The notes beneath the pieces were generated by a model. The model had not been told where the DNA came from. It searched no databases and saw only the letters and a program-made list of their open reading frames with translations. DNA of 64,000 bases from the NCBI GenBank assembly GCA_006384855.1, contig VCJN01000480.1, positions 1-64,000 of the forward strand, read 5' to 3'. Both the position numbers and the translations under genes were made by a program. Shown piece by piece: positions 11,517-23,578 of the stretch. The stretch is from Tetraselmis striata (taxonomy: Eukaryota; Chlorophyta; Chlorodendrophyceae; Chlorodendrales; Chlorodendraceae). Each line of letters starts with the position of its first letter. Within the stretch, counting starts at the first letter, position 1.

Positions 11517-12073
11517 CTATTGGTCAGCAGGTGTGACCATGCTGCATGGGTCCGCCGCACCTCCGCAGGACGGGTCCAGCTCCCGGGCCTCAAAGCAGTC
11601 CGGCAGCGCCACGCCGGCGGTCGGCAGCGGGCCCTGCACGTAGCCGCAGTCCCAGGAGTCGCAGCGCTGGGGCACGTGGGGCGGCCCCTCCTGCACGCTC
11701 CCTGCCAGCGGGGACCACTCCGCCAGCGAGTACGTCAGCACGGCCGGGCCGAGGTCGTCGCGGCTCTCGGGTGGCGGCGACGGCAGCGCCTCCGATGGGG
11801 CGGTTGCGGCGCTCCCTGCTGGGGCGGGCTCCCGCTGGCCGCGGGTGGCGTTTCGGCGGGCCGGCGGTGGCGAGGGCGCCGGACGATCTGGCCTGATGCG
11901 CGGGGTGCCGGGCGCCGCCGGGCTCCAGGCGGTCACGGGGAGAATCTCGAGGGTGGGAGGTGGGGAGGAGGGCCGCAGTTGGGTCTGCGCTTGGGTGGAG
12001 GTGTTGCTCGGTGGAGGACGGGAGGCGCTGCTGGCCAGGCCGAAGGTTGACGGGGCCCAGTATCCGTAGCCCA
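11517..12073 (-). CDS. Pro/Ser-rich protein with WDCGY cysteine motif, terminal exon
   Basis: Open from a good acceptor (TTTGTCCCAG, exon from 12073) to TAG at 11517-11519. The first two thirds are Pro/Ser/Ala-rich, probably disordered. The C-terminus has a cysteine module, CDSWDCGYVQG then a V-A-L-P-D-C-F segment and further cysteines. A related module (CSSWDCGYYAQ... V-M-V-P-D-C-I) lies upstream on the same strand at 12924-13151, so this is either one gene with duplicated exons or two tandem paralogues. I cannot name the family. Its relation to the MFS exon at 16.3 kb is unknown. Confidence 0.45.
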
Positions 12074-12300
12074 CTGGGACAAAGCCACGGCAGCAATGTC
12101 AGAGCCGGTGCGGAGCACAAATTATCGCCTGCGGCTCGCGCTCATCATGGGTCAGCCATCTCATCAGAAGTTCTTAGCCCAAGCCATGTGATGCGCAATC
12201 CATGCACGATGTGAAGTCGTGAATGGCGACATATCGACATGCAAAACGAATTTCAGATCATTGATAGAGGCGTATGAAGTGTAAGTTACTTGGCCTTCAC

Positions 12301-12402
12301 AGGGCTGCATGCTACGGGCACAGTTGGGCTATGCGGGATCACGCAGTCGCGCTGTAAGACAATTGGCCTGGTTTGCCCGGGAAGAAATTGAATTTTGGTT
12401 TA
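12301..12402 (+). repeat. Second repeat module (also at 6828-6925, inverted)
   Basis: GCATGCTACGGGCACAGTTG and the following 70 bp match the complement of 6828-6925 with scattered mismatches. Confidence 0.5.
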
Positions 12403-12923
12403 TCTGCACAACGTGCAGTGTACTATTGGGTGCAGCAGGTCATACTGCTGAATGGACAAGGCTAGGACAACTGGCGGACGCCCTGGAAGCTCAACGACAA
12501 TGTTGTAACAAATTGTAATTTCAATGCAAACTCGGATAAAATTGCACAAGTAGCAACATCAAATTGAGTAATCGCCCAACTTATTTCAATCATAACCCTT
12601 TACTATTTGCGGCATGTCAATAAACTCTTTATGCGTAATAGCATCCACTAGTGCTAGCAAATTCCCATCAGCTACACCGATGTATGAACACGGACAATGT
12701 AATGGTACACACACATAATACAATTTGCATCATGGCATATATATACTTATAGTTATGGATATAGCATTTATACCCGCATTGACGCCGCCCCCGATGGCCT
12801 GACTAGCCCTTGACTTTATATTTATCGTCAAATGTGTTGCAACTCAAGCCGCTGAAGGCGTGCGCCTGTCTATTTGTGACCTTTGAAAGTGACACTTCCG
12901 TCTGTAGGAATTGTATGACGCAC

Positions 12924-13151
12924 CTTCACATGGCGCCCTCCCCAGCCGCGCGGAGGCAATGCAGTCCGGTACCATCACCCGGTGCCGAGACTCGAGCTGC
13001 GCGTAGTACCCGCAGTCCCAGGAGGAGCACTGCGGCGGGACTGGCGGGCGGCGCTGCGGGGGGGCGCCACCCTGGGCTCCGGTCCGCGTGAGGGACTCAT
13101 GCAGCGGCTGCTTGCCGCCCACTGCCTCCCAGGTACCAAGGACGGGCCACT
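12924..13151 (-). CDS. Internal exon with WDCGY cysteine motif
   Basis: 228-nt exon with a plausible acceptor (GGCGTCAG, exon from 13151) and donor (GAAG/GTGCGT after 12924). The frame reads GTWEAVGGKQPLHESL, a Pro/Arg-rich linker, then CSSWDCGYYAQ and a P-D-C-I segment. The second half is paralogous to the end of the 11517-12073 exon. The first half resembles another minus-strand stretch near 15699-15786 (SGAWDAVGG). Function unknown. Confidence 0.4.
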
Positions 13152-15291
13152 CTGACGCCGCGGTATGGGACCGAACCAGCAACAACTCACCACCCCCAAT
13201 GTTTCGACTTATAGCACTGCACTCATGGCGTGCGCTGGCCACCCACCACCGACCCTGCCACTTAAATTTGCATGTAACACTGTAACTTCCAGCATGCGAA
13301 TGGTGCGCCAGTCAGTGTGGTTGACAGTATATATCACGAATGCTTTTCACTGCTGGGGTTGGCTTTGAGACACAGGCACACACACAGGCACATACACACA
13401 TACACACACACGGAGCTAGAGAGGGAGGAATAGAGCAAATTGTATAAATGATGCTGCATGTCTTTCAAATGCACAAAATACACAGTGAATGTGTATACGC
13501 GAAGGAAGTCGCAAATTATATACACAATTAGAATTCAGCAATAAAACACATGCAATTTTCGACGGCAGTATGACATGCTTCGCTATCATTCTTCATAGTG
13601 TTTTGATGCCCAACAGGCTGTCGATTATAATGTCGCCCTACGGCGCTGCAAGCATTACGTAAGACGTACGTACGTTGACAGACGACTGTCGAGTGGCATA
13701 ATTTAGTATCGAGTAGCCATATATTCGATCGTTCGTGACTGACCAGGTAGTTTTACGAGTCGTTTGAAGCCGTTGCCACGGCGGGAAGCAATTGCAAGTG
13801 ACTCGTCAGTAGGCAGGTAGGAACTATATAGGTCTAGCTGCTGCGAGCTGAAATGCGACCCTTGCAGCAAGGGCCATCGACATTCATCTAGCACGAGTAT
13901 GTTTACTCGTCGTCGTCTCGCAGCACCTCTAGAATTCGGACGACGGCATTGTATCGGCTAACACACCGAATGTGGAAGCACATTAGAGACTATAGTGCAA
14001 ATATATTGAGCCGGATACACAAATCGGCAGAGTTTTCAATAAAGCTGGCCAGATCACAAAGTTCACATTGTCGGCATACCTGTACAGTTCTCAAGATTCA
14101 CGGCTGTGGCTCCTTCGCAAGCGGATGCGTCGGCTTGCTGATGAGGGCTGCCTACTGTCGACGATGGAGGCGTTGAACGCGTCCGAGGCTGGTCCGACGA
14201 GACGGCGACGTTGGAGGGATCCGCCTGCGTCAAGACTCGCGCGCCCACCATCGCCCGCGGATGCATCGAGGAGCTAGCGATGAGCAGCATAAGTATGGAG
14301 CAATATGCTATTTCGAATCTGGAGCCAGCAGCTGCCGGAAACCAGCATACGCAGCGCGGCGGCAGAGGCATCCCGACGCGGCAAACGGAGTCTTCCCGAA
14401 CTAACAGCAGGGAGACATAAAGTTGCACTAGCGGCGCGTGGTAGCATTATATATGGATCCTTGACCGGATCTGGGGCTGGGCGACGAGACCCTTATTGCT
14501 GTTTTCAAGAAAGTCCTGGCACTCGTACAAACGTCACCACACCCTCCAGCACAATTACGTATGTTCGGTCCATAGCACTCGTCAGATTTCGATCAACTCA
14601 ATCTGCATCACAACACTGACCTGACAAATATGCACTGTCATAATAGTCCACACATGCATTCTTGGCAGATATCCACGTCATGCAGACTTGATTTGTTCCC
14701 TGATGAGCTGATGAACGATATAAAACACTCCGGTACGCAATCCTGAAATAGAAGTCCATGTATTGACGAATGTTTAACATACCTATCATTATCTGTAACA
14801 ATTAAATGCAGGGCAATATCACAAACATTCCGTTATGTAGATACATCGCCTTCACAGCCCGGAAATTGTATCACCAAGTGCATGTAGTGTAGCAAACAAT
14901 GATTCGATAGTGCTTTCGGTGTGCGCTGTGCAGCGGCGGCGGTTCGTATTCTGCATACGCTTTTGTCCAGATGACGACCTTAAACCAGCAGATTTCGGGC
15001 ACGTTGTCACTCGCGCGCTCTCGATATACATCCTCGCGTCACAGCTATTTCTACTACTCGTGGCGATGATACTAGAATCATGTGGGAAGTGTGCTGACTC
15101 GGACGCCTATAATTTAGTATGTCGGCATACATGCAGCTTGGCCTCGGTATATCTACAGCCGAAGACTGCGATCTGTGGCCCTGTGCGTTGAAGTGTACAG
15201 CATTCCAATAATGTAGCGAATTTTAACAGTAGGAAAACATCGGCTAGGGACTAAATGGTTGAAATTTTGCCAGCACACCTACTTTATCGAG

Positions 15292-15293
<2 letters not shown>

Positions 15294-15325
<32 letters not shown>
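15294..15325 (+). repeat. (CA)n microsatellite
   Basis: About 16 CA units followed by CGCACGCACG. Confidence 0.95.
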
Positions 15326-15329
<4 letters not shown>

Positions 15330-16041
15330 GCACGCACCGTGACTGTTTCGAGTTGGTGTGACAATGTCGTCTTGATATCGGCATTCGCCTGTTCCAGCAG
15401 TCAGACACACATACACTCGCCATGCTCCAATCCAGGCGGGTTATACATACATAACCCCACGACGGCGGTTATTGCGTACTAATTATAACTATCTCCAGCA
15501 TGGCCTAGTTATGACGTACGCCTTCGCAGTGAACGACTCTGATCATTGCAGGCATGGTTTTTTTGTTGAGTGCCTACCCCATACCAAAAGGTGCACTATG
15601 ATGCTTGGCTTTGCCACGATATCCCATGCCTTATATGCCGCTGCCAGCGCAGGTGAGGCTACCTCTCGAAAAACGATGGGCGGGCGGGCATCATAGACCT
15701 CTTCCCCCGCTGAACTTGCTCCCTGGTCCCTGCGCCGCCCAATGTCTCAGTGCCCCACCCACGGCATCCCAAGCACCGGACGTGGTCGGCAAACTGTAAC
15801 ATCATTGCGATTGCTAGTCAATGCTGCCAGACTGATGATACTGTAGCAAGGGGAGGTGGCAGTGAATTGGACTACCTTTAATTTGCAATGTTTGACTGTG
15901 CAGTGATGTAGCCATGGATAGAATATAAAATCACCTTCGGCCGATACTCCGGCTGTTTGCGCAAAACAATACCCTCGATGTATGCCGTCATCTGAGATTC
16001 ATGAACGGGCACATCCTTTGTATTCATCCTGTATACAAAGG

Positions 16042-16101
16042 ATGTATACATGTCATCTCTTGTCGTTGTATACATGACGACAAAGGATGACATGTATACA
16101 T
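16042..16101. repeat. 16-bp inverted repeat (hairpin)
   Basis: 16042-16057 (ATGTATACATGTCATC) and 16086-16101 are exact reverse complements around a 28-nt loop that repeats part of the stem, so alternative folds exist. Confidence 0.8.
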
Positions 16102-16261
16102 GATGGAGACCAGGAAGATAATCATGGACTCCCCCCCCCCCCCCCCCCCGCCAAACACACACCCACACACACCCACACACGCACAAACACTCACTCACAC
16201 TGCCGCCGCTGAGGAGGCGGCCTGCGGATCCGTTGTGACTGACGCTGCGGGAGGGGCTCAC

Positions 16262-16372
16262 CCGAGGTCTCGCCAGAACCGGAAGATTCCGATCTTGCGC
16301 GCGCGCTTGGCCACGCCGCTGTGGTCTGCCATGGTGGCGATAATCACGGGGTGCGAGATGCCGGAGCCGATG
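16262..16372 (-). CDS. MFS transporter, single recognised internal exon
   Basis: 111-nt exon bounded by a long pyrimidine tract plus GCAG acceptor and a GTGAGC donor. The frame reads HPVIIATMADHSGVAKRAR and then KIGIFRFWRDLG. This resembles the loop and helix region of a major-facilitator subgroup whose members read roughly H-P-x-I-I-A-x-x-A-D and Y-R-F-W-R-D-L-G-Y-A. The exon starts in phase 1 and ends mid-Gly codon. I could not find the expected next exon or upstream membrane helices within 2 kb, so the gene is either spread over long introns or a relic. Family call is from motif similarity; substrate unknown. Confidence 0.5.
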
Positions 16373-17170
16373 CTGCGGGGGCGCAGGGGGACAGGGGCCG
16401 AGCGGGCGGCCGGGTGTCATCTGCATTTCTGGATGGGGTGGGTCATGCATTATCATCAGGCGGATTCCTGATATTGTGTTTGGTCAACGCTCTAGAGTGT
16501 TTAATACCCCGATTACATGAACCCCCCCCCCCCCCCCCCCCCCCCAAAACAAGCGGTCTTACATACATCCCCCCCCCCCCCCCCCCCCACACACACACAA
16601 ACATACACACAGGGCCTTTCCCCGGCACACAGTCTCACATGCCCGCCGGTTTGATGTGCCAACGGAAATGACATCGCCCAGTGGGGAGCTCTTTTAATAT
16701 GGTTTCTTAGACTCACAAGCTAAGACTCACACGCTTCGCCCATGATGGTACGCATTCTTCACAGAGCGGCAAGCTGCTCGGTCAAAGCTGCAGCCATGGT
16801 CTATGGAGAGGCAGCTTTGTGAGACTTTCTGCCCTTTACGCCATCTAGGAGTGGATGCGCTGCTGGGCTTAATTGCCATTCCGCTCAGTTGGCCAGGACA
16901 CGATATCGGTGACGCTATTGCAGTGAGACACGCCAGATGACATGGCTTCCAGCCAGGCACGTGCGCCGAGCCGGGGTTCATTATAACTGTCGGTATCGCA
17001 GCGCGTCGGAAGAAGGGTATTGTGGAATTAGTTTACAAGCATTGCCGCTGCCAACATGTACGCGGCTCACTTATAAAATCTGCCACTCCACGCGAAATTG
17101 AGCACAGGTATACAAAAGTTGCGAATAAGTATTCACAAACAACACGCACACTAGGGACTACAGTCTGGTC

Positions 17171-17728
17171 TCACGAGGCAGCGCAGGGCGATCCGTCCGG
17201 GCAGGTGCAGGTCATGCCTGAGGCTGTGGTGATTATGCTTCCAAAGTGGTTATTCGGGCAGGTGTAGCAGGCGCCGTTGGTCATCATGCCTGAGCAGCTG
17301 GTTCCGGAACTAGGTGCTCCGAATACGGACCAGTTGGATGGAATCGACGGGATGGACGGCGACCGAGCTGACGCAGACGGCGACGGCGACGCTCCCCAGA
17401 AGGGTTTCAAGGATCCCCAGTAGTCGGCAGGCAGTCTATCTATGGCGGGGGTCGAGGGTGCGGAGCCATCGGAGGCCCCCGACTGAAGGTTGTCGTAGCA
17501 CTGGCCGTTTGAGTAGCAGTACGACTTGACACCATTTACAGTCATGGTGCCTGTGAAGCGGGAGCCGTCGGGACCGTCGCAGGCGCCGGTATCGCAGCAG
17601 ACGCCGTTCTGCATGTCGCTGCACAGCAGCTTTCGACCCCCGGCGTGGACGGACTCCAGCGACGCCACGAGCAGCAGCGCGCCGACGACTGCGCCTAGGG
17701 TAGGGAGAAGGGGGTGTGCGTTCGCCAT
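17171..17728 (-). CDS. Secreted cysteine-rich protein, single exon
   Basis: 185 aa, intronless, ATG at 17728. The N-terminus has a signal-peptide pattern: hydrophobic LGAVVGALLLVASL followed by a likely cleavage after V-H-A. The mature part has two cysteine modules: about residues 35-80 (NGVCCDTGACDG, SYCYSNGQCYDN) and about 145-185 (GTSCSGMMTNGACYTCP, MTCTCPDGSPC). A Pro/Ser-rich linker joins them. The many cysteines suggest a disulfide-stabilised wall or extracellular protein. No family assigned. A TATA-like ATAAATAT lies about 145 bp upstream on the minus strand. Confidence 0.7.
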   Translation of the reverse strand: MANAHPLLPTLGAVVGALLLVASLESVHAGGRKLLCSDMQNGVCCDTGACDGPDGSRFTGTMTVNGVKSYCYSNGQCYDNLQSGASDGSAPSTPAIDRLPADYWGSLKPFWGASPSPSASARSPSIPSIPSNWSVFGAPSSGTSCSGMMTNGACYTCPNNHFGSIITTASGMTCTCPDGSPCAAS

Positions 17729-17872
17729 GGCTGTTGACGAGTTCTGGCAGTGGAGAGTTCAGAACGTCGGCCCCGACGAGTGCCTGACCAGTCGAAGAAG
17801 TTACTGTTGTCGATAGCAGCGTGTTTCTGGGTTTGTTTCTTCCTTCTGCCTCGCCACGGCCTGCGGTGTCGC

Positions 17873-17880
17873 ATATTTAT
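17873..17880 (-). promoter_or_regulatory. Possible TATA box of the 17171-17728 gene
   Basis: ATAAATAT on the minus strand, 145 bp before the ATG. Allows a 5' leader of roughly 115 nt if used. Position only. Confidence 0.35.
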
Positions 17881-18299
17881 GGCTCGTCGACCTGTGGCGG
17901 CGACCAAAACCTGGCTGGGCGCAGCTCCTACACTCAGGCCCACTTATTGACGACGGCGCGTCGACGGCCAAAAATCGGCGGTGGTTTATCGGCGCGCGCG
18001 TGGTCGTCAAATAGCGACCTAAACCCGCCCGGGGCGGCAAAACCAACTAATCTTCATTACATGGTATCTATTTTAATTAACGTCGATGTGGCAGTCGCTG
18101 CATCATCGTCGCCATGCAGCAGTTTATTAAGGATTTATTAAGGATTTATTACTATACTATTGTATGGAAGTCGCTACAGCTATACCCACGATGACACTAC
18201 CCTGTACATGAAATTGAAGTCCTCGTACAGCATTGCGCACAGACAAGCGCCGAGACGACAAGCTCGTCGGTTTTGCTCATTAAGGGTTTGCGTGTGATT

Positions 18300-18560
18300 G
18301 TGTTTTTTCACCCCCGGGGCAGAACTGGCAACAGTGAAACCCTTGGAGCGTCTCATATATGACGACGGCCGTTCATGGCTTTAGGCACCGACCGAGTTAC
18401 GGAAATAAGCCCAGCAGGGTTGGCGACGCTGCTCCATTAGCATCAAGCAAAATGCTGAAGCAATCCGCAATTATAGTAATTGAAGGCCAGTGATGGAATT
18501 TCCCATACTATTGGATCAACGTCGAAGTCCAAAACACTGCCATCAAAATCCCCGGGACTG
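18300..18560 (+). repeat. Dispersed repeat family DR1, long copy
   Basis: Aligns with 3783-4040 over its whole length: CCCCCGGGGCAGAACTGGCA, GACGACGGCCGTT, CATCAAGCAAAATGC, GAAGGCCAGTGATGGAATTT and TGCCATCAA occur in the same order. Confidence 0.75.
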
Positions 18561-18650
18561 ACCACAAAAGGTCTGCCCTACTCGGTTGGGCGTGGGCCCA
18601 TACGACGAGTAATGCGAGTTGGGGCAAGTCTCAAGAGAACAACTCTTGCC

Positions 18651-18687
18651 ACACGGCAGCACTACAAGGTACATAGTGCTGCCGTGT
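18651..18687. repeat. Perfect 14-bp inverted repeat
   Basis: ACACGGCAGCACTA and its reverse complement flank a 9-nt loop. The arm overlaps the DR2 core motif. Confidence 0.85.
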
Positions 18688-19398
18688 ACCGTAGTTGCAG
18701 GTACACATCGTACTAGTACTCTTACATAAAGTATAGGTACAAACGAACTAACTCGCAGTATATCGTGCTCGTACAATTGTCACAGTTGGTTGGCTGGTAT
18801 ACCAGAGTAGGGGGAATTTCGTAATAATATTATCAGAATGGTCGTGCAATGACAATGAGTGATCTAAGAGGCCCTGCTCACGAGCGTTCTAGTGCGCTAT
18901 TCATATCTACATTCTGATGATCGGCGCGGTTTTGAATTTCCGCGTGATTGCGATAGGATTATAGCTATTTGTATGGTAGGTGGCCAGTTTGCGAATGTCG
19001 CGCGTGCAACCCGCGAACGCTGACCATAGACGCTAAACTATGCGCAGAGCAGCAGCACGGGGCGGGCAGGTGGCTAACGCATTTATATCTCGACGAGCAT
19101 GGGGGGAAAACACGGTTCTTAATGTTCAAATGCCGGCGTGCCGTTCTCTCAAACCCGCCACAACCCTTGAATGTTTTTCAACATATTGATACTATTTTCA
19201 CATGACAGGTGAGGCCGCACACGTACCGCACACCATCGCGTCGACCCTAGCACACCAAGTGCACGCCCGTTCACGAGATTTCCCGCAATGACAGCAATAG
19301 CATAGCAGGTTTTGCTTGGATTATCGATTATAAGCGCCCCAGCAAGCGACGAAATCACACCCATAAACACATGCAGACTTTTGTGTCCTGCTGTATGT

Positions 19399-19439
19399 GC
19401 GCCACCATATTATGAGTAGCTACTCATCATATGGTGCGC
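19399..19439. repeat. Imperfect 41-bp palindrome
   Basis: Centred on GTAGCTAC with arms near GCGCCACCATATTATGA and its imperfect complement. Confidence 0.7.
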
Positions 19440-20151
19440 TAGCGATGCTGAGTGCACCTACGCAGCATCATCCTACAACCGCAGCATCAGGTACTGCGGT
19501 ACAGCCGTAGTACAGGTAGTAGCGACAAGCAATAATGTGAGCATCACAACCTGATCACATTAATGACGATGTCGTCCCTGCCAGTAGGGATACGAGAATT
19601 ATACCGTGTAATCCATATAATATTGCATCATCACCTGCGGACGAACCTGCTCTTGCGTCGCGCGGGTCGTTCCTCACCGCGTCGCACCGACTGAGGTAAT
19701 GATTAGCGCTGCTGTGTGTACAGCTTTATTGTTTACAATAATCCATATTTGCACACACAACAATAATATACATATAGGTAAATATACATATATGTTTATC
19801 TGAGATTTAACTTATGCATCTGTCGAATAAATACAATGCACGTAAGTTTTTCCCGCGCTCCGACAACGATATAATGTAGTTATCGATGCTAACAAGTAAA
19901 ATACTACATACTAGGTATCAGTGCTAAAGAGCAAGTTAAATACTAGGCAGCTCATCCCAGTGTACCAGGGCCGGAACCCTGCTGCAAGTCCAGATTTCGG
20001 CATCGTTCGGTGCTGCTATGCGGATGACACAGCGAAGAGGGCTCGCAGTACAACGACTTTCTCAACTGCCAACACGCACAAGCAGGTCTGCTGTCTACTA
20101 CTATTTGTGACTAGCGCCAACGGCAACATGGCACCGTTAATCGTATTTTAA

Positions 20152-20176
20152 CCCCCCCCCCCCCCCCCCCCCACCA

Positions 20177-20225
<49 letters not shown>
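20152..20225 (+). repeat. C-run joined to (CA)n
   Basis: About 21 C at 20152-20172, then roughly 24 CA units at 20177-20225. The same C-run/CA pairing recurs at 16132-16200, 32738-32858 and 34350-34400. Confidence 0.95.
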
Positions 20226-20227
<2 letters not shown>

Positions 20228-20844
20228 TCACCTTACATATTGTGTGTTTGTGTGGATGGGGCCCTAGACACCCCCATACCCAGACGCCAAACAACGTAAA
20301 CGCCCATTGCCCCAGCCATGATTAATCCCGAAAAGACTCTATTCAAGGTTTGGCACGCCAGCGCACACCCAGGTCCCGAGATGCTACACTTTGCAAGTGT
20401 GCATGCACCCCATCATGATCGTACATCACAACAATCTTCGCATGATCTTCGCATGTGGCGACTGTGGTGTTGCCTATGTTGCGTGCCGCCCTGCTGTCCC
20501 TAGCCGGTAAATCGCTGACCATTTGCCACACGCGCCAGCCAGCTCGGACATGCTGGCACCCTTGGCCCTTGGCGCCTGGGACATACGGGGCTAGCTCTCT
20601 GGAGCAGTTTACTACTCAGGGTTGGGATGTGGCCACTCTTCTGTTTGCGTCCTTTGAATTGCCATTCACAAGTAAAGCATTTGAAATTTGAAATGTCTTA
20701 CAGCCTTGTTCCTCCTTACCCTTTGGTGCTAAGCGGGGCCAGATGTTTTACGGCCCGGCAGCGCAAACCCACACAAGGCCCACTACTTAAAGCGCGTAGC
20801 GTGCAGCCCTCTCAAGTCAGGCCAGGTCAAGTCATCCATACAGG

Positions 20845-23535
20845 TCACGCCTCCTCGCAGCCTCGTCCAAGCGTCTCCAGGAAGGCGGCCACCTTGGCCT
20901 CCGCCCAGGCGTTGTTGCCCCAGTAGCCCCAGCCGTCCATGAAGCGCACGAAGTCCGCGAGCGCGTAGTCCAGGTGGCGCGCCATCACCGCGGGGGTGTA
21001 CCCCTCGCCCAGGCCGCGCGGCCCCAGCCGGGCGGTGAGCTCGCCGTGGTAGTGCGCCAGCAGCTCGCCCTCGCGCGCCGGCAGCAGGCCCGAGCCCAGC
21101 CCCGAGCAGAAGAGGTACGCGATGTCCTTGGCGCCCAGCCCGCCGCCGCAGTACTGGAAGTCGTGCGCGGCGCAGCGGCTGCCGTCTGCGCTGAACAGCA
21201 GGTTGGCCTGCGCAGGAGTTCACCCCAAACAACAGCGGCACCTTAGCGGTGGGTCCTCAGCGTGGTCTTGCCTAGATCAGTGTTGCGCCTGCTTCATCCT
21301 GGGCGATTGCCGAGGTGGAGGATGTCCTTCAGGATCAGGGTTAACAGATGATAGGGTTTATGGCGACTTGTATCGTCGGTTTACATTGAAGGATCCACAT
21401 GAGGAATGGCGACTAGGAAATGCTAGGGGTTGGCAGGCATCACAGAGTGTTTCTCACGTCTTTGGGAGTTTCGGTGTATTCAGGATTCGTTGTTTCAGAC
21501 GCTGCAGGCACGTGAGCCCCCCCCCCCCGCCCGCGCCCTGGCCCATTGTTATACAAAGCATTGCGTTCCCGGCATGACCCCCCCCCCCCCCCCCCCCCCC
21601 CTTTGTTGGCGCAAGCTCATGCCAGCCAGGAGGTATGCCATGTATGCCGTTGTCCGAGGGGGCTGGCAAACCACACCTCCTTGAAGTCGCCGTGAACCAC
21701 GGTCATGTGGTCGCGCACGCTGTCGCCCGCCTCCCCCTTGAGGTACGCATCGATCTGGCAGGGGGAGGAAACGGCCCACGTCTCAAAAACATCGGCGCGA
21801 CGGGGCGCAGCAAGTCATTGGCGGCCGGGGCCGCGCGATCCCAATCAAATGGGACGGTGCCTGACATGCGGATCGCTTCACCACGAAAGGTTGACGCCAC
21901 CCGTCCGGGCGTCCGCCCATTCAAAAAGCAATTCTTGGGCAGCCCCCATCCCGCGGAGCATAGCAATACTTCGTGAGTGTGTCACGTGAACAACAAGAGA
22001 GAGCGAGTGAGGGATGGCCCGACGCCAATGCCGGAAGGAGGGCATCATCTTATCGTGTGTTGCGTCGGGTTCGCTGTTTACTGCTGTTTTGACCCCCTCA
22101 TGAAATAAGGAAAACTGTGTCACCACCCGCAGTCGAGTTTGTCTGTGTTTTAGGAACTATTAGGAACTACTGAAACGGTCTTCCTGAACGACTCGAGGAG
22201 CGCGCCGCACGACGGCCCGCGGCAGCAGGTTGATGTCGACGCGTCACCAGCGCGGACCGCTGGACCTACCCGATCGATGCTCACCCGACCTGCGTGACCC
22301 GCTCACCAGCAAGACGTGCACCATGGTGCGGGCGCCTAATCACCCGGCCTACATCGACGAGACAGAGACTGCAGATAGGGCGCCGGCGACGGCGGGCTGT
22401 CCGAGGTTGTGCTGGACTTGTCCGATGCTAGAGGAAGATCACGCAGCCGCGGTGGCAGTGCAGGTGCTGCAGCATCCGCGACAGCAGCATCCGGGTGGAG
22501 CGGCGGCGGCCACCTGCTCCGCCGCATCCGCCAGCGCCCGCCAGTCCATCTGCGTGAACTCCTCCCGCCGCGTGTCCAGGTGCCAGAAGGTGCCCTGCTC
22601 CCACAGCCCGGCCGGCGGCGGCTGCCCCCAAAAGTGCGCGTGGAAGGCCGCGAGCCAGCTCAGCGCCGCCTTGGCCTGCGCCAGGCTCAGCGCGCCCCGC
22701 GCTGCTGGGGAACTGCGGTGTAGTACAAGCGGGCAGGTCCTCAGGCTGCCTGAGCGCAAGGGCAGAGGGGGGCGTGCTGGGCGGGTGGCCGCCTGACGCC
22801 ATCGAACAGCATCCGACCACTGGTAGGTTTTTGTTTATGAGCAAATGGTTGGAGGTGAGGCATGGTTTGGCAGCATGTGATGGCCCTGGCACGCGCTGGG
22901 CAGGCGGCAAGTGGCGGTGGAGCGGGCGGGGCGGACCTCATCCCGCTGGTCCCTCATCACCTGCGGCAGCCGGAAGGAGGGGCGCCACCACAAGTCGGTT
23001 AACTGAATCCCAGCCCAGCCGCTGTTTACATTTGGGGATGCCCAGACACCGTATGCAGCTATAGACCTATGTATATGTATACATCCACATAATTACACAT
23101 GGATACAAATAAATAAATAGATAAATATGAATATGTAAAAAAAATAAAGATATGTATACATATATCTGTAAATATACCAAAACATAAAAATATATATATG
23201 TATGTAAAGAAACATAGTATATATGTAAACATAGACATATATAGACATATATGCACAGTGTTCTTCATATATTGTGTTTGCATATATATGTGTGTGTACA
23301 TATAGGTCCCCACATGCCTGTATTTTACACGCATACATTTCCTATTGGCATCACGGGTTTCCGTTTTGAGGCCAGCCTAGGGATGCAGGGGCCGCTGCTT
23401 TGAGTGCCTTGTCGCTAGTGAATTGAAAATGGCCGCATTGATGTCCAAACACAGGGCCGCATGAGGACTGAGCCGTACATTGTCGGGATACAGCTGCTTG
23501 TGTACCTTGTGTATGTAGACAGGTGTGTGGCATAA

Positions 23536-23578
<43 letters not shown>

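Larger units (their letters stand above)
13152..16261. other. No confident gene
   Basis: AT-rich with microsatellites. A minus-strand frame at about 15699-15786 reads SGAWDAVGGALRHW after a CAG acceptor and may be another exon of the WDCGY-type gene. A stretch near 14160-14260 (minus) between CAG and GTAGGC could be a hydrophilic exon. Neither is firm. Confidence 0.3.
17890..20844. other. No gene recognised; repeats and hairpins
   Basis: AT-rich intergenic DNA containing a DR1 copy, a 14-bp hairpin, an imperfect 41-bp palindrome and a C-run plus CA microsatellite, all listed separately. ORFs here are short with no motifs. Confidence 0.4.

Noticed and set aside
20783..21241. 152-codon minus-strand ORF over the last phosphotransferase exon
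   Set aside because: It is in a different frame from the conserved HGDFKEAN...DFQ reading and is Arg/Gly-rich shadow coding.
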